From Asaia bogorensis (GTDB lineage Bacteria > Pseudomonadota > Alphaproteobacteria > CACIAM-22H2): a DNA stretch of 64,000 bases. The position numbers and the translations under genes are program-made. The notes under the pieces are model-generated. The model saw only the letters and a program-made list of their open reading frames with translations, ran no database searches and was not told the DNA's origin. The stretch lies in the NCBI GenBank assembly GCA_945901855.1, contig CAMDLT010000017.1, positions 1 to 64,000 on the forward strand, read 5' to 3'. Position 1 is the stretch's first letter. Each line of letters begins with the position of its first letter. This document shows, in pieces, positions 27,971 through 36,597 of the stretch.

Positions 27971-29281
27971 ATGATTCCGCGCTATTCGCGCCCGCAAATG
28001 ACCGCAATTTGGGAAGCCGAAGCGCGTTTCCGCATTTGGTTCGAAATCGAAGCGCATGCATGCGACGCGCAGGCGATCCTGGGTATCGTTCCCAAAAAAG
28101 CCGCCAAAACGATCTGGAAGAAAGGCAAGTGGGAGATCGCGCGCATCGACGAGATCGAGCGCGAGACCAAGCACGACGTCATCGCGTTTTTGACCAATCT
28201 TGCAGAGCATGTCGGTCCCGATGCGCGTTTTGTCCACCAGGGCATGACCTCGTCCGACGTGCTCGATACGACTCTCGCGGTACAGTTGGCGCGCGCCAGC
28301 GACTTGCTGCTCGAAGGGCTCGACCGCTTGCTGGCAGCGCTCAAGAAACGCGCGCTCGAACACAAATTCACGCCGACCGTCGGGCGCAGCCACGCGATCC
28401 ATGCCGAACCGACGACATTCGGCCTCAAGCTCGCGGGCTTCTATGCCGAGTTCGCGCGCAACCGCATGCGCCTGCTGGCGGCGCGCGCCGAAATCGCGAC
28501 GTGCGCCATTTCGGGCGCGGTCGGCACGTTTGCGAATATCGACCCGTTCGTCGAAGAATATGTCGCCAAGAAGATGGGCCTCGCCGCCGAGACCGTTTCG
28601 ACCCAGGTCATCCCGCGCGACCGGCACGCGATGTTCTTCGCCGTGCTTGGCGTGATCGCGGCGTCGATCGAGCGGCTCGCGATCGAAGTGCGCCATTTGC
28701 AGCGCACCGAAGTGCGCGAGGCCGAGGAGTTTTTCAGTCCGGGCCAAAAAGGCTCGTCGGCCATGCCGCACAAGCGCAACCCGGTTCTGTCGGAAAATCT
28801 GACCGGCCTTGCGCGCATCGTGCGGGCGGCGGTCAACCCGGCGCTCGAAAATGTGGCGCTGTGGCACGAACGCGACATCTCGCATTCGGCGGTCGAGCGC
28901 GTGTTCGCGCCCGATGCGACCATCGCGCTGGATTTTGCGCTGCATCGCGCTGCTGGCCTCGTCGAAAAATGGACGATCTATCCCGAGCGCATGAAGGCCA
29001 ATCTCGACGCGCTGGGCGGGCTCGTGCATTCGCAGCGCGTGATGCTGGCCCTAACGCAAGCGGGTATTTCGCGCGAGGATGCCTATCGCATCGTGCAGGG
29101 CACGGCGATGGAAATCTGGCGCAAGGGCGGCGATTTTGCGGCCGCCCTGAAGGCCGACCCGCAAGTTGCCGAAAAGCTGGGCGCCAAAAAAATCGACGCG
29201 CTTTTCGACCTCGGTTACCATACGAAGCACGTGGATACCGTGTTCAAGCGCGTTTTCGGGAGAAATACCAAGCGCGGCTGA
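27971..29281 (+). CDS. purB: Adenylosuccinate lyase PurB
   Basis: 436 residues. It acts twice in purine synthesis, splitting SAICAR and adenylosuccinate to release fumarate. Hallmarks are QGMTSSDVLDTTLA near residue 90, GRSHAIHAEPTTFG near residue 138 and the signature loop GSSAMPHKRNPVLSE near residue 260. AAAGGA precedes the ATG. Other purine genes (purC, S, Q, L) lie about 6 kb downstream, separated by the restriction-modification insertion and the DUF1476 and NRDE genes. Confidence 0.96.
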   Translation: MIPRYSRPQMTAIWEAEARFRIWFEIEAHACDAQAILGIVPKKAAKTIWKKGKWEIARIDEIERETKHDVIAFLTNLAEHVGPDARFVHQGMTSSDVLDTTLAVQLARASDLLLEGLDRLLAALKKRALEHKFTPTVGRSHAIHAEPTTFGLKLAGFYAEFARNRMRLLAARAEIATCAISGAVGTFANIDPFVEEYVAKKMGLAAETVSTQVIPRDRHAMFFAVLGVIAASIERLAIEVRHLQRTEVREAEEFFSPGQKGSSAMPHKRNPVLSENLTGLARIVRAAVNPALENVALWHERDISHSAVERVFAPDATIALDFALHRAAGLVEKWTIYPERMKANLDALGGLVHSQRVMLALTQAGISREDAYRIVQGTAMEIWRKGGDFAAALKADPQVAEKLGAKKIDALFDLGYHTKHVDTVFKRVFGRNTKRG

Positions 29282-29309
29282 GGGCCGACTGTGCTATACT
29301 GACGTCAGT

Positions 29310-29336
29310 CGTTGGCGAAAGGGGGCTTTCGCAACG
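29310..29336 (+). promoter_or_regulatory. Hairpin in leader of the 155-residue unknown gene
   Basis: CGTTGGCGAAAG and CTTTCGCAACG pair around a GGGG loop with one bulged base. It sits 23 bases before the ATG of the next gene and is not followed by a T-tract, so it is more likely a leader structure than a terminator. Confidence 0.35.
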
Positions 29337-29358
29337 ATCCGGCCAGGGGGCCCGGACC

Positions 29359-29826
29359 ATGCCCACCGATTCGATCGCAGCGTTTCAAAAACCGAATCTT
29401 GCCGCACCATGCGTCGTGCGCAGGCTGCTCGTGCGTTGGGGCATGCGCCCGCACGACGAAGCGCCGCCCGAATGGGACGAATGGTTCGCGAACGTAATCG
29501 TGGGCGATCTGCGCGCGCGCACCTTCGATGCGGCCATCAGCCCCACGGGCACGCCAATCATCGACCGGGCAGGCTCCGAACAGCGCGACGTGCTGGACGA
29601 CATCAAACCCGGCTGCCCGCTCGACCAGGCGCTGGAACCCGTGCTGGGCGACCAGGCCGCCGCACTTGCCAAAGGCGTGTGCGAGCGCGCGCGCGACGGC
29701 CGCCCGCTATTCGTGGAAGTGCCGCCGCGCGCCGACATGGGCGGCTTTGCGCTGGCGTTTGTGCCGCTTCGCACGCGCTACGGCTTGCGCCTGACCGGAA
29801 TCGTGGCGGCCGCGGGGCCGTGCTGA
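29359..29826 (+). CDS. Hypothetical protein, 155 residues
   Basis: I do not recognise the family. The product is soluble, with a basic N-terminal quarter (VVRRLLVRWGMRPHDEAPPEWDEW) followed by an acidic centre (DVLDDIKPGCPLDQALEP) and a short glycine-rich end. Overall it could be a small sensory (PAS-like) fold, but this is not shown. It follows purB by 78 bases with a leader hairpin between. Composition matches neighbours. Just after its stop the accessory insertion begins. Confidence 0.6.
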   Translation: MPTDSIAAFQKPNLAAPCVVRRLLVRWGMRPHDEAPPEWDEWFANVIVGDLRARTFDAAISPTGTPIIDRAGSEQRDVLDDIKPGCPLDQALEPVLGDQAAALAKGVCERARDGRPLFVEVPPRADMGGFALAFVPLRTRYGLRLTGIVAAAGPC

Positions 29827-29850
29827 AGCCGACTGAAAATTCAGGGCTAA

Positions 29851-29867
29851 TCCATAATCTACTGCTT
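29851..29867 (+). repeat. Left direct repeat flanking the accessory insertion
   Basis: TCCATAATCTACTGCTT matches 33647-33663 at 16 of 17 positions. The right copy lies inside the 3' end of the DUF1476 gene. The pair brackets the restriction-modification genes and could be att-like ends or a duplicated target. Confidence 0.5.
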
Positions 29868-29999
29868 GGCCATCAGCGTCACCGGTCGCGCCACTCGCCA
29901 GTCAAACTCGAAAAATCTCCTCGACGCAACTGACCGGTTCAAGTAACACTTAATGTTGAAGGGGAGCAACTGCTTGATCGACATGAATCCTGCCGCTTG

Positions 30000-32900
30000 A
30001 TGCCAATTTTTGACCATCTCCTGCGCTATGCGCAGCGCATCCGCAATCTGCGCCGCGCACATGCGGCCGTACAAGAACCTGCCCTTGCGCCCGCCTTTCA
30101 AGAGCTGCTCGAAAGCACATTGGCAGAAATGCCGACTGGCGTCGGCCTTACTGTGGTTCCAGAGTTCGTAAATCCAGGGATTGGGCGGCCCGATATCGCA
30201 TTGCTACGCGCGGGAGCCCCGGCACGGGCCTTCGTTGAACTGAAAGCGCCCGACAAGCCGGCAAATCCAAATCGCTGGCGCCTTCCTCATGACAAACGTC
30301 AAGCCGAGCGGTTGCGGGAGTTGCGCTGCTGGAGCACGTCCAATTTCATCGATATGTTTCTGTTCGAACGCGCCGAGCAGCAAGCAACGGCGCGAATTGT
30401 TCCTGAGCAGGCGCTTGATCCGACTTGCGACGACACGCGGGCAGTCCGGCTCATACGCGCGCACGATGCGGCACCATTGCTTGCATTGATCGAGCGTCTT
30501 GGCGCTGCGGCGGGTCAGGAGCCGGTCGCGCGGGACGCCCAGCATCTCGCCCAATTGCTGGCACATTCGTCTCGATTTGTCCGCGGAATCATTCAGGACC
30601 GTCTGGCCGACTTGCGTGCTGCCAACGTGGCCGTCCACCCTCTGTTGGACGTGCACGCCGAATTTCAGACCGTACTCTACGCGCATCCCGAGGCGGGCGG
30701 TTATCCAGCGCAAGATTTCGATATACTGTTTTCCTCTGCCTTCGCACAAACGCTGGCCTTCGGGCTGCTCCTGGTGCGCGAGGGAAGCGGACATCCCGTC
30801 GATGCAGAGGCCTATCGGCGCATGCCTGACGAACACCCGTTGATGCGAACAGCGCTGCGCGTGTTGACCCAGGCAGAAATCCTCGATGCGGTGGGAATCG
30901 GCTTCACCGTTCTGCTCGACACTGTGAACAGCTTTGCCCCCGAAATTCTTGCGATCCGGCCCAGACATCCCGACCCGATCCTGTATTTCTACGAAGACTT
31001 CCTATCGACATTCGATCCGGCCGCACGGGAACGCCATGGCGTATACTTTACGCCGATCCAGGTCGTACGATTCATGACGGGCGCGCTTGACCGCGTTGCG
31101 CGTATCAACCTTGGGCTGAATAGTCTTCGCGATCCCGATCTGACAATACTCGACCCGGCCACGGGTACCGGCACCTTCCTGCTCGGCGTGGCCGAGCGGG
31201 TCCGCGACGAGGCTAACGCGGCAGGTGGGCAAGGTCTTGCCGATCTTGAGTTGCGCAATCTTGCAGGTCGGATGTTCGGCCTCGAACTTCTCGTCGGACC
31301 CTATGCGGTGGCTCACTACCGACTGCACCATACTTTGCGAGATCCGGCGGGCCCGGGGCATCGACCGGCTCTCCCACGACTGGGCGTTTACCTCGCAGAC
31401 ACGCTGGCCGAGCCCGGTGCGGCTGCTCCGCTCGGTCCGTTGGGGTTCGTGTCCGCCGGCATCACGCAGGAGCGCCGTGCCGCCGACCGGATCAAGGCGC
31501 AGCAGCCGATTCTAGCGATCCTCGGCAATCCACCCTACCGACGGCTGGAGGAAGGCGAAGACCAAACGTTGGTCGGACAGTGGATGAACGCGATCTGGGA
31601 TGATCTGAAACGGCCCGTGAGGGAGGCGAATCAAGGGAATCAGCTCAATACCTTTCCCGAGCTGTCCGTCGCTTTTTGGCGCTGGGCCATATGGAAAATC
31701 TTCGAAGCCGATGGCGCACCGCAGCGCGGCGTCGTGGTTTACATCACCAACCGCAAGTTCCTGACCGGCTGGCCGTATGCGGGTCTGCGGCAGATGATGC
31801 GCAATCGTTTCGACCGGATCGAGGTCATCGATCTGCGCGGCGATGTTCGGCGCGGACCGCGCGCGGGTATCGAGCGCGACGTGGGCGTCTTCGACATTCA
31901 GGTCGGCACAGCAATCACCATCGCAATCGCGGACGGCTCGCGCGCTGGACAACCGGCAGAAATAAGCTATCTCGACTCTTGGGCCGAGGGACATTTCTCG
32001 CGCGACGCCAAGCTTGAATGGCTGGAGAACGGTGCGGCCACAGGGACATTGCCCAACTCAATTGCGGTTGAGCGACAGGCGCTGGACGATTTCCGCCCGA
32101 GACCCTTCGACAATGGTGAGTGGCCGAGCCTGAAGGCGTGTTTCAATTTCATCCATAGTGGGGTTGAAACGAAGCGCGACCATCTGGTCTATGATGTCAG
32201 CCCAGATGCATTGACCAATCGGATCCAAACCTTCTTGGCCGCCCCGATAGCGGAGGCGCGCCAAGCCTTTAATGAGGTTGGCGCTCGTACCGCACAGGCG
32301 GCCCAAGCCATACCCTTCGATCCGAATTTGATCCAGCCGACTGCGTATCGACCGCTCGACACGCGCTTTCACTATCGCCATGCCGCTTACAATGATCGGC
32401 TCCGCCCGGACCTTCAGCATGTGTGGGGCGTCCAGAACATTTGCCTGTTTGCCCTGCCCTCAGGGACTGGCGCTGGACCGGCCGTTTGGTGCCCCCCCCA
32501 CCTTCCGGATAGACATGCGTTTCGCGGCAGCTACGGCGGCTATGTATTCCCACTTTATGATCGCCGCCCAGCATCAGCGGGTCCTAACGTTTCAGTCGCA
32601 CTGCTCAATGGCTTATCCGGCGCCTATGGGGTCGCGGTGACAGCAGAGGAAGCATTTAATACAATACTCTGTCTCCTCTCGGCGCAAAACTACTCCCTGA
32701 TTTTCGCCGAAGATCTGGAGGATGTCTTCCCGCACGTCCCGTTCCCGGCCGAGCACGCACTGTTCGTGCGGGCCGCCCAGCTCGGCGCCCGAATTCGCGC
32801 AATCCAAACATTCGATACTGCGCATCCGCCAGTCAGAACTGCAGACCCGAACTTCGCGAGGCTCGCTACAGCGCCGACAGCCGGCGCAGGCTTGGCGCCG

Positions 32901-33185
32901 TCCGAGCCAGACGGCTACCGCGTGACGCTTTGCGCCGACGGCTCAGGTCAGGTCGAGGGGCTACCGCCAGATGTTTGGCTTTTCACGGTGAGTGGTTACC
33001 CGGTGCTGAGCCGATGGCTGGAGGGCCGAGCCGGTCTGCCCGTCGACTTGGCGATGTTCACCGCATTCCGCGATGTTTCTGCGCGGATAGCGGAGCATAT
33101 TGATCTCGCCGCTCAGGCAGATACAATACTTCGCGAAGCATTGCTGAATACGCTGAACAGGGATGTTCTTGGACTCCCGGACTGA
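30000..33185 (+). CDS. Single-chain restriction-modification enzyme (type IIG / type ISP-like)
   Basis: 1061 residues. An N-terminal PD-(D/E)xK-type nuclease is suggested by GRPDIALL (near 65) and FVELKAP (near 80). An adenine-N6 methyltransferase follows with motif I LDPATGTGTFLLG (near 385) and motif IV NPPYR (near 510). The C-terminal half resembles the specificity region of type ISP enzymes (VIDLRGDVRRGPRAG … VGVFDIQVGTAI). No helicase domain lies between nuclease and methylase, unlike LlaGI-type ISP proteins. The ATG at 30000 is preferred over the adjacent TTG; no strong Shine-Dalgarno is seen. It lies between 17-base direct repeats with one small gene. Confidence 0.85.
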   Translation: MPIFDHLLRYAQRIRNLRRAHAAVQEPALAPAFQELLESTLAEMPTGVGLTVVPEFVNPGIGRPDIALLRAGAPARAFVELKAPDKPANPNRWRLPHDKRQAERLRELRCWSTSNFIDMFLFERAEQQATARIVPEQALDPTCDDTRAVRLIRAHDAAPLLALIERLGAAAGQEPVARDAQHLAQLLAHSSRFVRGIIQDRLADLRAANVAVHPLLDVHAEFQTVLYAHPEAGGYPAQDFDILFSSAFAQTLAFGLLLVREGSGHPVDAEAYRRMPDEHPLMRTALRVLTQAEILDAVGIGFTVLLDTVNSFAPEILAIRPRHPDPILYFYEDFLSTFDPAARERHGVYFTPIQVVRFMTGALDRVARINLGLNSLRDPDLTILDPATGTGTFLLGVAERVRDEANAAGGQGLADLELRNLAGRMFGLELLVGPYAVAHYRLHHTLRDPAGPGHRPALPRLGVYLADTLAEPGAAAPLGPLGFVSAGITQERRAADRIKAQQPILAILGNPPYRRLEEGEDQTLVGQWMNAIWDDLKRPVREANQGNQLNTFPELSVAFWRWAIWKIFEADGAPQRGVVVYITNRKFLTGWPYAGLRQMMRNRFDRIEVIDLRGDVRRGPRAGIERDVGVFDIQVGTAITIAIADGSRAGQPAEISYLDSWAEGHFSRDAKLEWLENGAATGTLPNSIAVERQALDDFRPRPFDNGEWPSLKACFNFIHSGVETKRDHLVYDVSPDALTNRIQTFLAAPIAEARQAFNEVGARTAQAAQAIPFDPNLIQPTAYRPLDTRFHYRHAAYNDRLRPDLQHVWGVQNICLFALPSGTGAGPAVWCPPHLPDRHAFRGSYGGYVFPLYDRRPASAGPNVSVALLNGLSGAYGVAVTAEEAFNTILCLLSAQNYSLIFAEDLEDVFPHVPFPAEHALFVRAAQLGARIRAIQTFDTAHPPVRTADPNFARLATAPTAGAGLAPSEPDGYRVTLCADGSGQVEGLPPDVWLFTVSGYPVLSRWLEGRAGLPVDLAMFTAFRDVSARIAEHIDLAAQADTILREALLNTLNRDVLGLPD

Positions 33186-33201
33186 AGAGAGACCACGCCT
33201 T

Positions 33202-33468
33202 ATGACTATCGATGCTCAGGGCAGCCTTTTCGGAGACGGTCGCATGGCCGCCCCTACCCGACCGTCGACGCCCGACCCGGAGGCCGTCCGTGAGCGACTG
33301 AGGCGGCTATTGGAAACGCTTCGAGGCGCCCAGACTATGCCGCTTTCCGAGAAAGATCTGCGCATGTGGCAGACTTTGGTGCCGACCATGACGCGGTGGC
33401 TGCCGGACGACGAGGCCGACGCAATTCGTTCCGAATTCGCCAGCGAAACGAAGCGTCTTTGTGGCTAG
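33202..33468 (+). CDS. Small protein downstream of the restriction-modification gene
   Basis: 88 residues, family not recognised. The start is MTIDAQGSLFGDG; a proline-rich stretch is followed by a long amphipathic, arginine-rich helix (EAVRERLRRLLETLR). A GAAGAGAG lies upstream of the ATG, and the gene starts 17 bases after the large gene, so they are probably one operon. The TAG stop is the first three bases of the MITE-like element, so the original C-terminus may have been longer. Confidence 0.6.
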   Translation: MTIDAQGSLFGDGRMAAPTRPSTPDPEAVRERLRRLLETLRGAQTMPLSEKDLRMWQTLVPTMTRWLPDDEADAIRSEFASETKRLCG

Positions 33469-33571
33469 AGCAAATTTCGTTCGCATAGGCTCACGGAACT
33501 GGCTCTAGGCTTTTTGTTTTGCCGCATTTCCCGAGTCGTCAGCCGATTCCGGCTGATTTGAAAATGCTCTA
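33466..33571. mobile_element. MITE-like element (106 bp)
   Basis: The ends are TAGAGCA … TGCTCTA, a 7-bp terminal inverted repeat that begins and ends with the TA expected from an IS630/mariner-type target. The inside has two further palindromes, GGCT…AGCC around CACGGAACT and CAGCC…GGCTG around GATTC, and no coding potential. Segments CGGAATCGGCT and GGCTCTAG also occur at the IS630 end at 131-146, suggesting a related transposase could move it. Confidence 0.6.
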
Positions 33572-33586
33572 AGCTCGCCAGCGCCG

Positions 33587-33604
33587 ATGCCGCCTCGGCA
33601 TTTT
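33587..33604 (+). terminator. Weak hairpin between MITE and DUF1476 gene
   Basis: ATGCCG-CCT-CGGCAT followed by TTTT. The stem is short, and it sits at the convergent end of the insertion and the DUF1476 gene. Confidence 0.3.
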
Positions 33605-33636
33605 CCATGGCTCCAAGCACCATCTGCCGGTAAGGC

Positions 33637-33960
33637 TTACGACTGCTCCATAATCTGCTGCTTCGCGACGGGCAGGAAATGCTCGAGCTGGGCTTTGATC
33701 TCGGCGACCGAGAGTGCGACGCCGCGCTGCTTTGCATCCTTCTCGATCTTTTCGATCACGTCGTCGTCGCCCGGCTTGTCGAAGTCGGCCGACACCACTT
33801 CCTTGGCATAGACATCGACCGCGTCGCCCGCGAGGCCGAACTTCGCTGCGACCCATTGGCCCACAAGCTTGTTGCGCCGCGCCGTCACCTTGAACTGCAG
33901 GTCCTGGTCGTGCTTGAACTTGTTCTCGAAACCTTTTTGGCGATCGTCGAATCCGCTCAT
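33637..33960 (-). CDS. F1-ATPase zeta-type inhibitor (DUF1476)
   Basis: 107 residues. The protein starts MSGFDDRQKGFENKFKHD, the signature of DUF1476 proteins. In Paracoccus denitrificans this is the zeta subunit, which binds F1-ATPase and blocks ATP hydrolysis. It is charged and helical with no signal peptide. The ATG at 33960 is chosen because it begins the conserved text; nine upstream in-frame residues are unrelated. Its 3' end contains the right copy of the direct repeat. Confidence 0.9.
   Translation of the reverse strand: MSGFDDRQKGFENKFKHDQDLQFKVTARRNKLVGQWVAAKFGLAGDAVDVYAKEVVSADFDKPGDDDVIEKIEKDAKQRGVALSVAEIKAQLEHFLPVAKQQIMEQS
33647..33663 (+). repeat. Right direct repeat, inside the 3' end of the DUF1476 gene
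   Basis: TCCATAATCTGCTGCTT, 16 of 17 identical to 29851-29867. On the minus strand it encodes KQQIME of the DUF1476 C-terminus, and the left copy encodes the corresponding KQ-stop-IMD. Confidence 0.5.
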
Positions 33961-34053
33961 GGCACGTCCTCTCGAATTGCAAACCAAAACGCTATATAGT
34001 GGGCTCTTGCACTTTGTTCAATCGTGCTTCGTTCAATCGAGGGCGGGCCGCTG

Positions 34054-34782
34054 ATGTGTTCGATCGTCATTCGGCGCGACCCAGATGCCGATTGGCCCGT
34101 GTTGATTGCGGCCAATCGCGACGAAATGCGCGACCGCCCGTGGGATGCCCCTGCCCGCCATTGGCCCGACCGGCCCGATATTGTCGCAGGCCTTGACCGG
34201 TTGGCGGGCGGATCGTGGCTGGGCCTCAACGATACGGGCGTCGTTGCGAGCGTCTTGAACCGCCATGGCACGCTGGGACCTGCGGCTGGCAAACGCTCGC
34301 GCGGCGAACTGGTGCTGGACGCGCTCGACTATGCCGATGCGGCCGACGCCGCGCGCGCGTTTGCGACGATCGATACCGTATCGTATCGACCCTTCAATAT
34401 GCTGATCGCGGACGATCGCGACGCATTTTGGCTCAAATCCACGGGTGCTGGGCGCGTGGCGGTGGAAGCGCTGCCCGTCGGCGTTTCGATGATCACGGCC
34501 GACGACCGCAACGATCCGGCAAGCCCGCGCATCGCGTTCAATCTGCCGCGCTTCGAAGCCAGCGCCGACGATTGGCACGCCTGGGAAAAGCTGCTCGCGA
34601 GCCGCGAGGGGCCTGCGGAAAAGAGCTATATGCGCGTCGATCTGCCGTCGGGTTTCGGCACCTCGTCGCACAGTTTGATCGCCCTGCCGACCACGCGGCG
34701 CGAGCATTCCTTGAAGCCGCTTTGGCGCTTTGCCGCCGCAAGCGGCGATTCGCCCGCGTTCGAACCCGTAAAGCTTCGCTAA
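34054..34782 (+). CDS. NRDE family protein (TANGO2-like)
   Basis: 242 residues. The protein starts MCSIVIRRD and carries the NRDE motif in LIAANRDEMRDRP near residue 22, then GGSWLGLNDTGVVASVLNRHG. Bacterial and eukaryotic relatives (TANGO2) have been linked to haem trafficking and acyl metabolism, but no reaction is established. ATG at 34054 is used because Met-Cys is conserved. It diverges from the DUF1476 gene and precedes the purine cluster. Confidence 0.85.
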   Translation: MCSIVIRRDPDADWPVLIAANRDEMRDRPWDAPARHWPDRPDIVAGLDRLAGGSWLGLNDTGVVASVLNRHGTLGPAAGKRSRGELVLDALDYADAADAARAFATIDTVSYRPFNMLIADDRDAFWLKSTGAGRVAVEALPVGVSMITADDRNDPASPRIAFNLPRFEASADDWHAWEKLLASREGPAEKSYMRVDLPSGFGTSSHSLIALPTTRREHSLKPLWRFAAASGDSPAFEPVKLR

Positions 34783-34792
34783 AGCAACCCCT

Positions 34793-34827
34793 TAGCCCCC
34801 GATTGCCGGGCGGCAAGCGAGGGGCTA
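34793..34827 (+). promoter_or_regulatory. Two-tier hairpin upstream of purC
   Basis: TAGCCCC/GGGGCTA encloses TTGCC/GGCAA with a GGGC loop. It lies in the 100 bases between the NRDE gene and purC, without a good T-tract. It may be a purC leader structure or a weak terminator. Confidence 0.35.
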
Positions 34828-34882
34828 TACAAGCGCCTTCCTGTTTTACCGCCAGCCACCGACGCCAGGGGGCGATCTGCCA

Positions 34883-35650
34883 GTGTCCCGCCGCAAGCAG
34901 CTTTACGAAGGCAAGGCCAAGATTCTGTTCGAAGGCCCCGAGCCCGGCACGATCGTCCAGTATTTCAAGGACGATGCCACCGCCTTCAACAACAAGAAGA
35001 AGGGCATCATCACGGGCAAGGGCGTGCTCAACAATCGCATCTCGGAATTTCTGATGATGCGGCTGGAGGAGATGGGCATCCAGACGCATTTCATCCGCCG
35101 CCTCAATATGCGCGAACAGCTCGTGCGCGAAGTCGAGATCGTGCCGCTTGAAGTCGTGGTGCGCAACGTGGTGGCGGGGTCGCTTGCCACGCGCTTCGGG
35201 CTTGCCGAAGGCCAGGCGCTGCCGCGCTCGATCGTCGAGTACTACTACAAGAACGACGAACTCGGCGATCCGATGGTCTCGGAGGAGCACATCACCGCGT
35301 TCGGCTGGGCCGACACGCGCGATCTGGACGACATGATGTCGATGGCGCTGCGCATCAACGACTATCTGTCGGGGCTGTTTTTGGGCGTCGGCATCAAGCT
35401 CGTCGATTTGAAGCTCGAGTTCGGCCGCCACTACAACGAACACGAAGAAATGCGCCTGATCCTCGCCGACGAAATCAGCCCGGATTGCTGCCGTCTGTGG
35501 GACCTCAAGACCAACGAGAAAATGGACAAGGACCGCTTCCGCCGCGACCTTGGCAATGTCGAGGAAGCCTACCAGGAAGTGGCGCGGCGCCTCGGCATTC
35601 TGCCCGAAGGGGGCCCGCGCGATCTCAAGGGCTCGGGAACCATCCAATGA
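34883..35650 (+). CDS. purC: SAICAR synthetase PurC
   Basis: 255 residues from a GTG. It joins aspartate to CAIR in purine synthesis. Typical text is [20 protein letters not shown] at the start, [32 protein letters not shown] and [11 protein letters not shown]. First gene of purCSQL; its stop overlaps the purS start as ATGA. Confidence 0.96.
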   Translation: MSRRKQLYEGKAKILFEGPEPGTIVQYFKDDATAFNNKKKGIITGKGVLNNRISEFLMMRLEEMGIQTHFIRRLNMREQLVREVEIVPLEVVVRNVVAGSLATRFGLAEGQALPRSIVEYYYKNDELGDPMVSEEHITAFGWADTRDLDDMMSMALRINDYLSGLFLGVGIKLVDLKLEFGRHYNEHEEMRLILADEISPDCCRLWDLKTNEKMDKDRFRRDLGNVEEAYQEVARRLGILPEGGPRDLKGSGTIQ

Positions 35651-35889
35651 AAGCCAAGATCCACGTGACGCTCAAAAACGGCGTGCTCGACGTGCAGGGC
35701 AAAGCCGTGGCGGCGGGCCTTGGCGGGCTCGGCTTTGCGGGGCTCGGCGACGTGCGCGTCGGGCGCTACGTCGAAATCGAACTTGCCGCATTGTCGAAAG
35801 CCGCCGCCGAAAAGACCGCCAAGGACATGTGCGAGAAGCTGCTCGCCAACACGGTGATCGAAAACTACCGCATCGAAATCGCCGAATAG
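35647..35889 (+). CDS. purS: FGAM synthase subunit PurS
   Basis: 80 residues. PurS bridges PurL and PurQ in the three-part FGAM synthase. [22 protein letters not shown] is cut here to its start; the family pattern continues with [15 protein letters not shown] and ENYRIEIAE. The ATG overlaps the purC stop by four bases, and purQ starts 12 bases after its own stop. Confidence 0.95.
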   Translation: MKAKIHVTLKNGVLDVQGKAVAAGLGGLGFAGLGDVRVGRYVEIELAALSKAAAEKTAKDMCEKLLANTVIENYRIEIAE

Positions 35890-35901
35890 GGAAGCTCGAC
35901 T

Positions 35902-36597
35902 ATGAAGGCTGCGGTCGTCGTTTTTCCGGGCTCCAATCGCGAGATCGATGTGGCCGACGCGCTGCAACGCGCGTCGGGGAAAAAGCCCAAGCTTGTGTGG
36001 CACAGCGAAGCAGCCTTGCCCGACCGGCTCGATCTGATCGTTCTGCCGGGCGGGTTTTCGCATGGCGACTATCTGCGCTGCGGCGCCATGGCCGCGCGCA
36101 GTCCGATCATGCGCGAGATCGTGCGCCACGCCGAAAAGGGCACCGCCGTGCTCGGCGTGTGCAACGGGTTCCAGATTCTGTGCGAGAGCGGTTTGCTGCC
36201 GGGCGTGCTGCTGTCCAATGTCGGGCTCAAATTCATCTGCCGCGACGTGGCGCTGAAGGTCGCGACCAGCCAGAGCCTGTTCACGCATCGCTACGAGACG
36301 GGCGAAAGCGTGCGCTTTCCGGTCGCGCACCATGATGGCAATTATTTCGCCGATGCCGACACGCTGAAGCGCATCGAAGATCGCGGCCAGGTCGCGTTTC
36401 GCTACGATACGGCGGCGGGCGGCAATCCCAACGGCTCGGCCAACGACATTGCGGGCGTATTCAACCGCGCCAAGAACGTGCTGGGCCTGATGCCGCATCC
36501 CGAAAACGCGACCGATCCCGCGACCGCAAGCGCGCTTGGTGGATCGATCGACGGCGCCAAACTGTTCGACGGCATTGTGGACTCGCTCGGCAAATGA
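35902..36597 (+). CDS. purQ: FGAM synthase glutaminase subunit PurQ
   Basis: 231 residues. A class I glutamine amidotransferase that supplies ammonia to PurL. The nucleophile cysteine is in [13 protein letters not shown] near residue 88 and the histidine in [11 protein letters not shown] near the C-terminus. A GGAAG lies before the ATG. The end overlaps purL by ATGA. Confidence 0.96.
   Translation: MKAAVVVFPGSNREIDVADALQRASGKKPKLVWHSEAALPDRLDLIVLPGGFSHGDYLRCGAMAARSPIMREIVRHAEKGTAVLGVCNGFQILCESGLLPGVLLSNVGLKFICRDVALKVATSQSLFTHRYETGESVRFPVAHHDGNYFADADTLKRIEDRGQVAFRYDTAAGGNPNGSANDIAGVFNRAKNVLGLMPHPENATDPATASALGGSIDGAKLFDGIVDSLGK

Noticed and set aside
30000-33468. Defence island or BREX/DISARM cluster
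   Set aside because: Only one enzyme gene and a small partner are present. No helicase, PglZ, BrxC or DrmA-like genes flank them.
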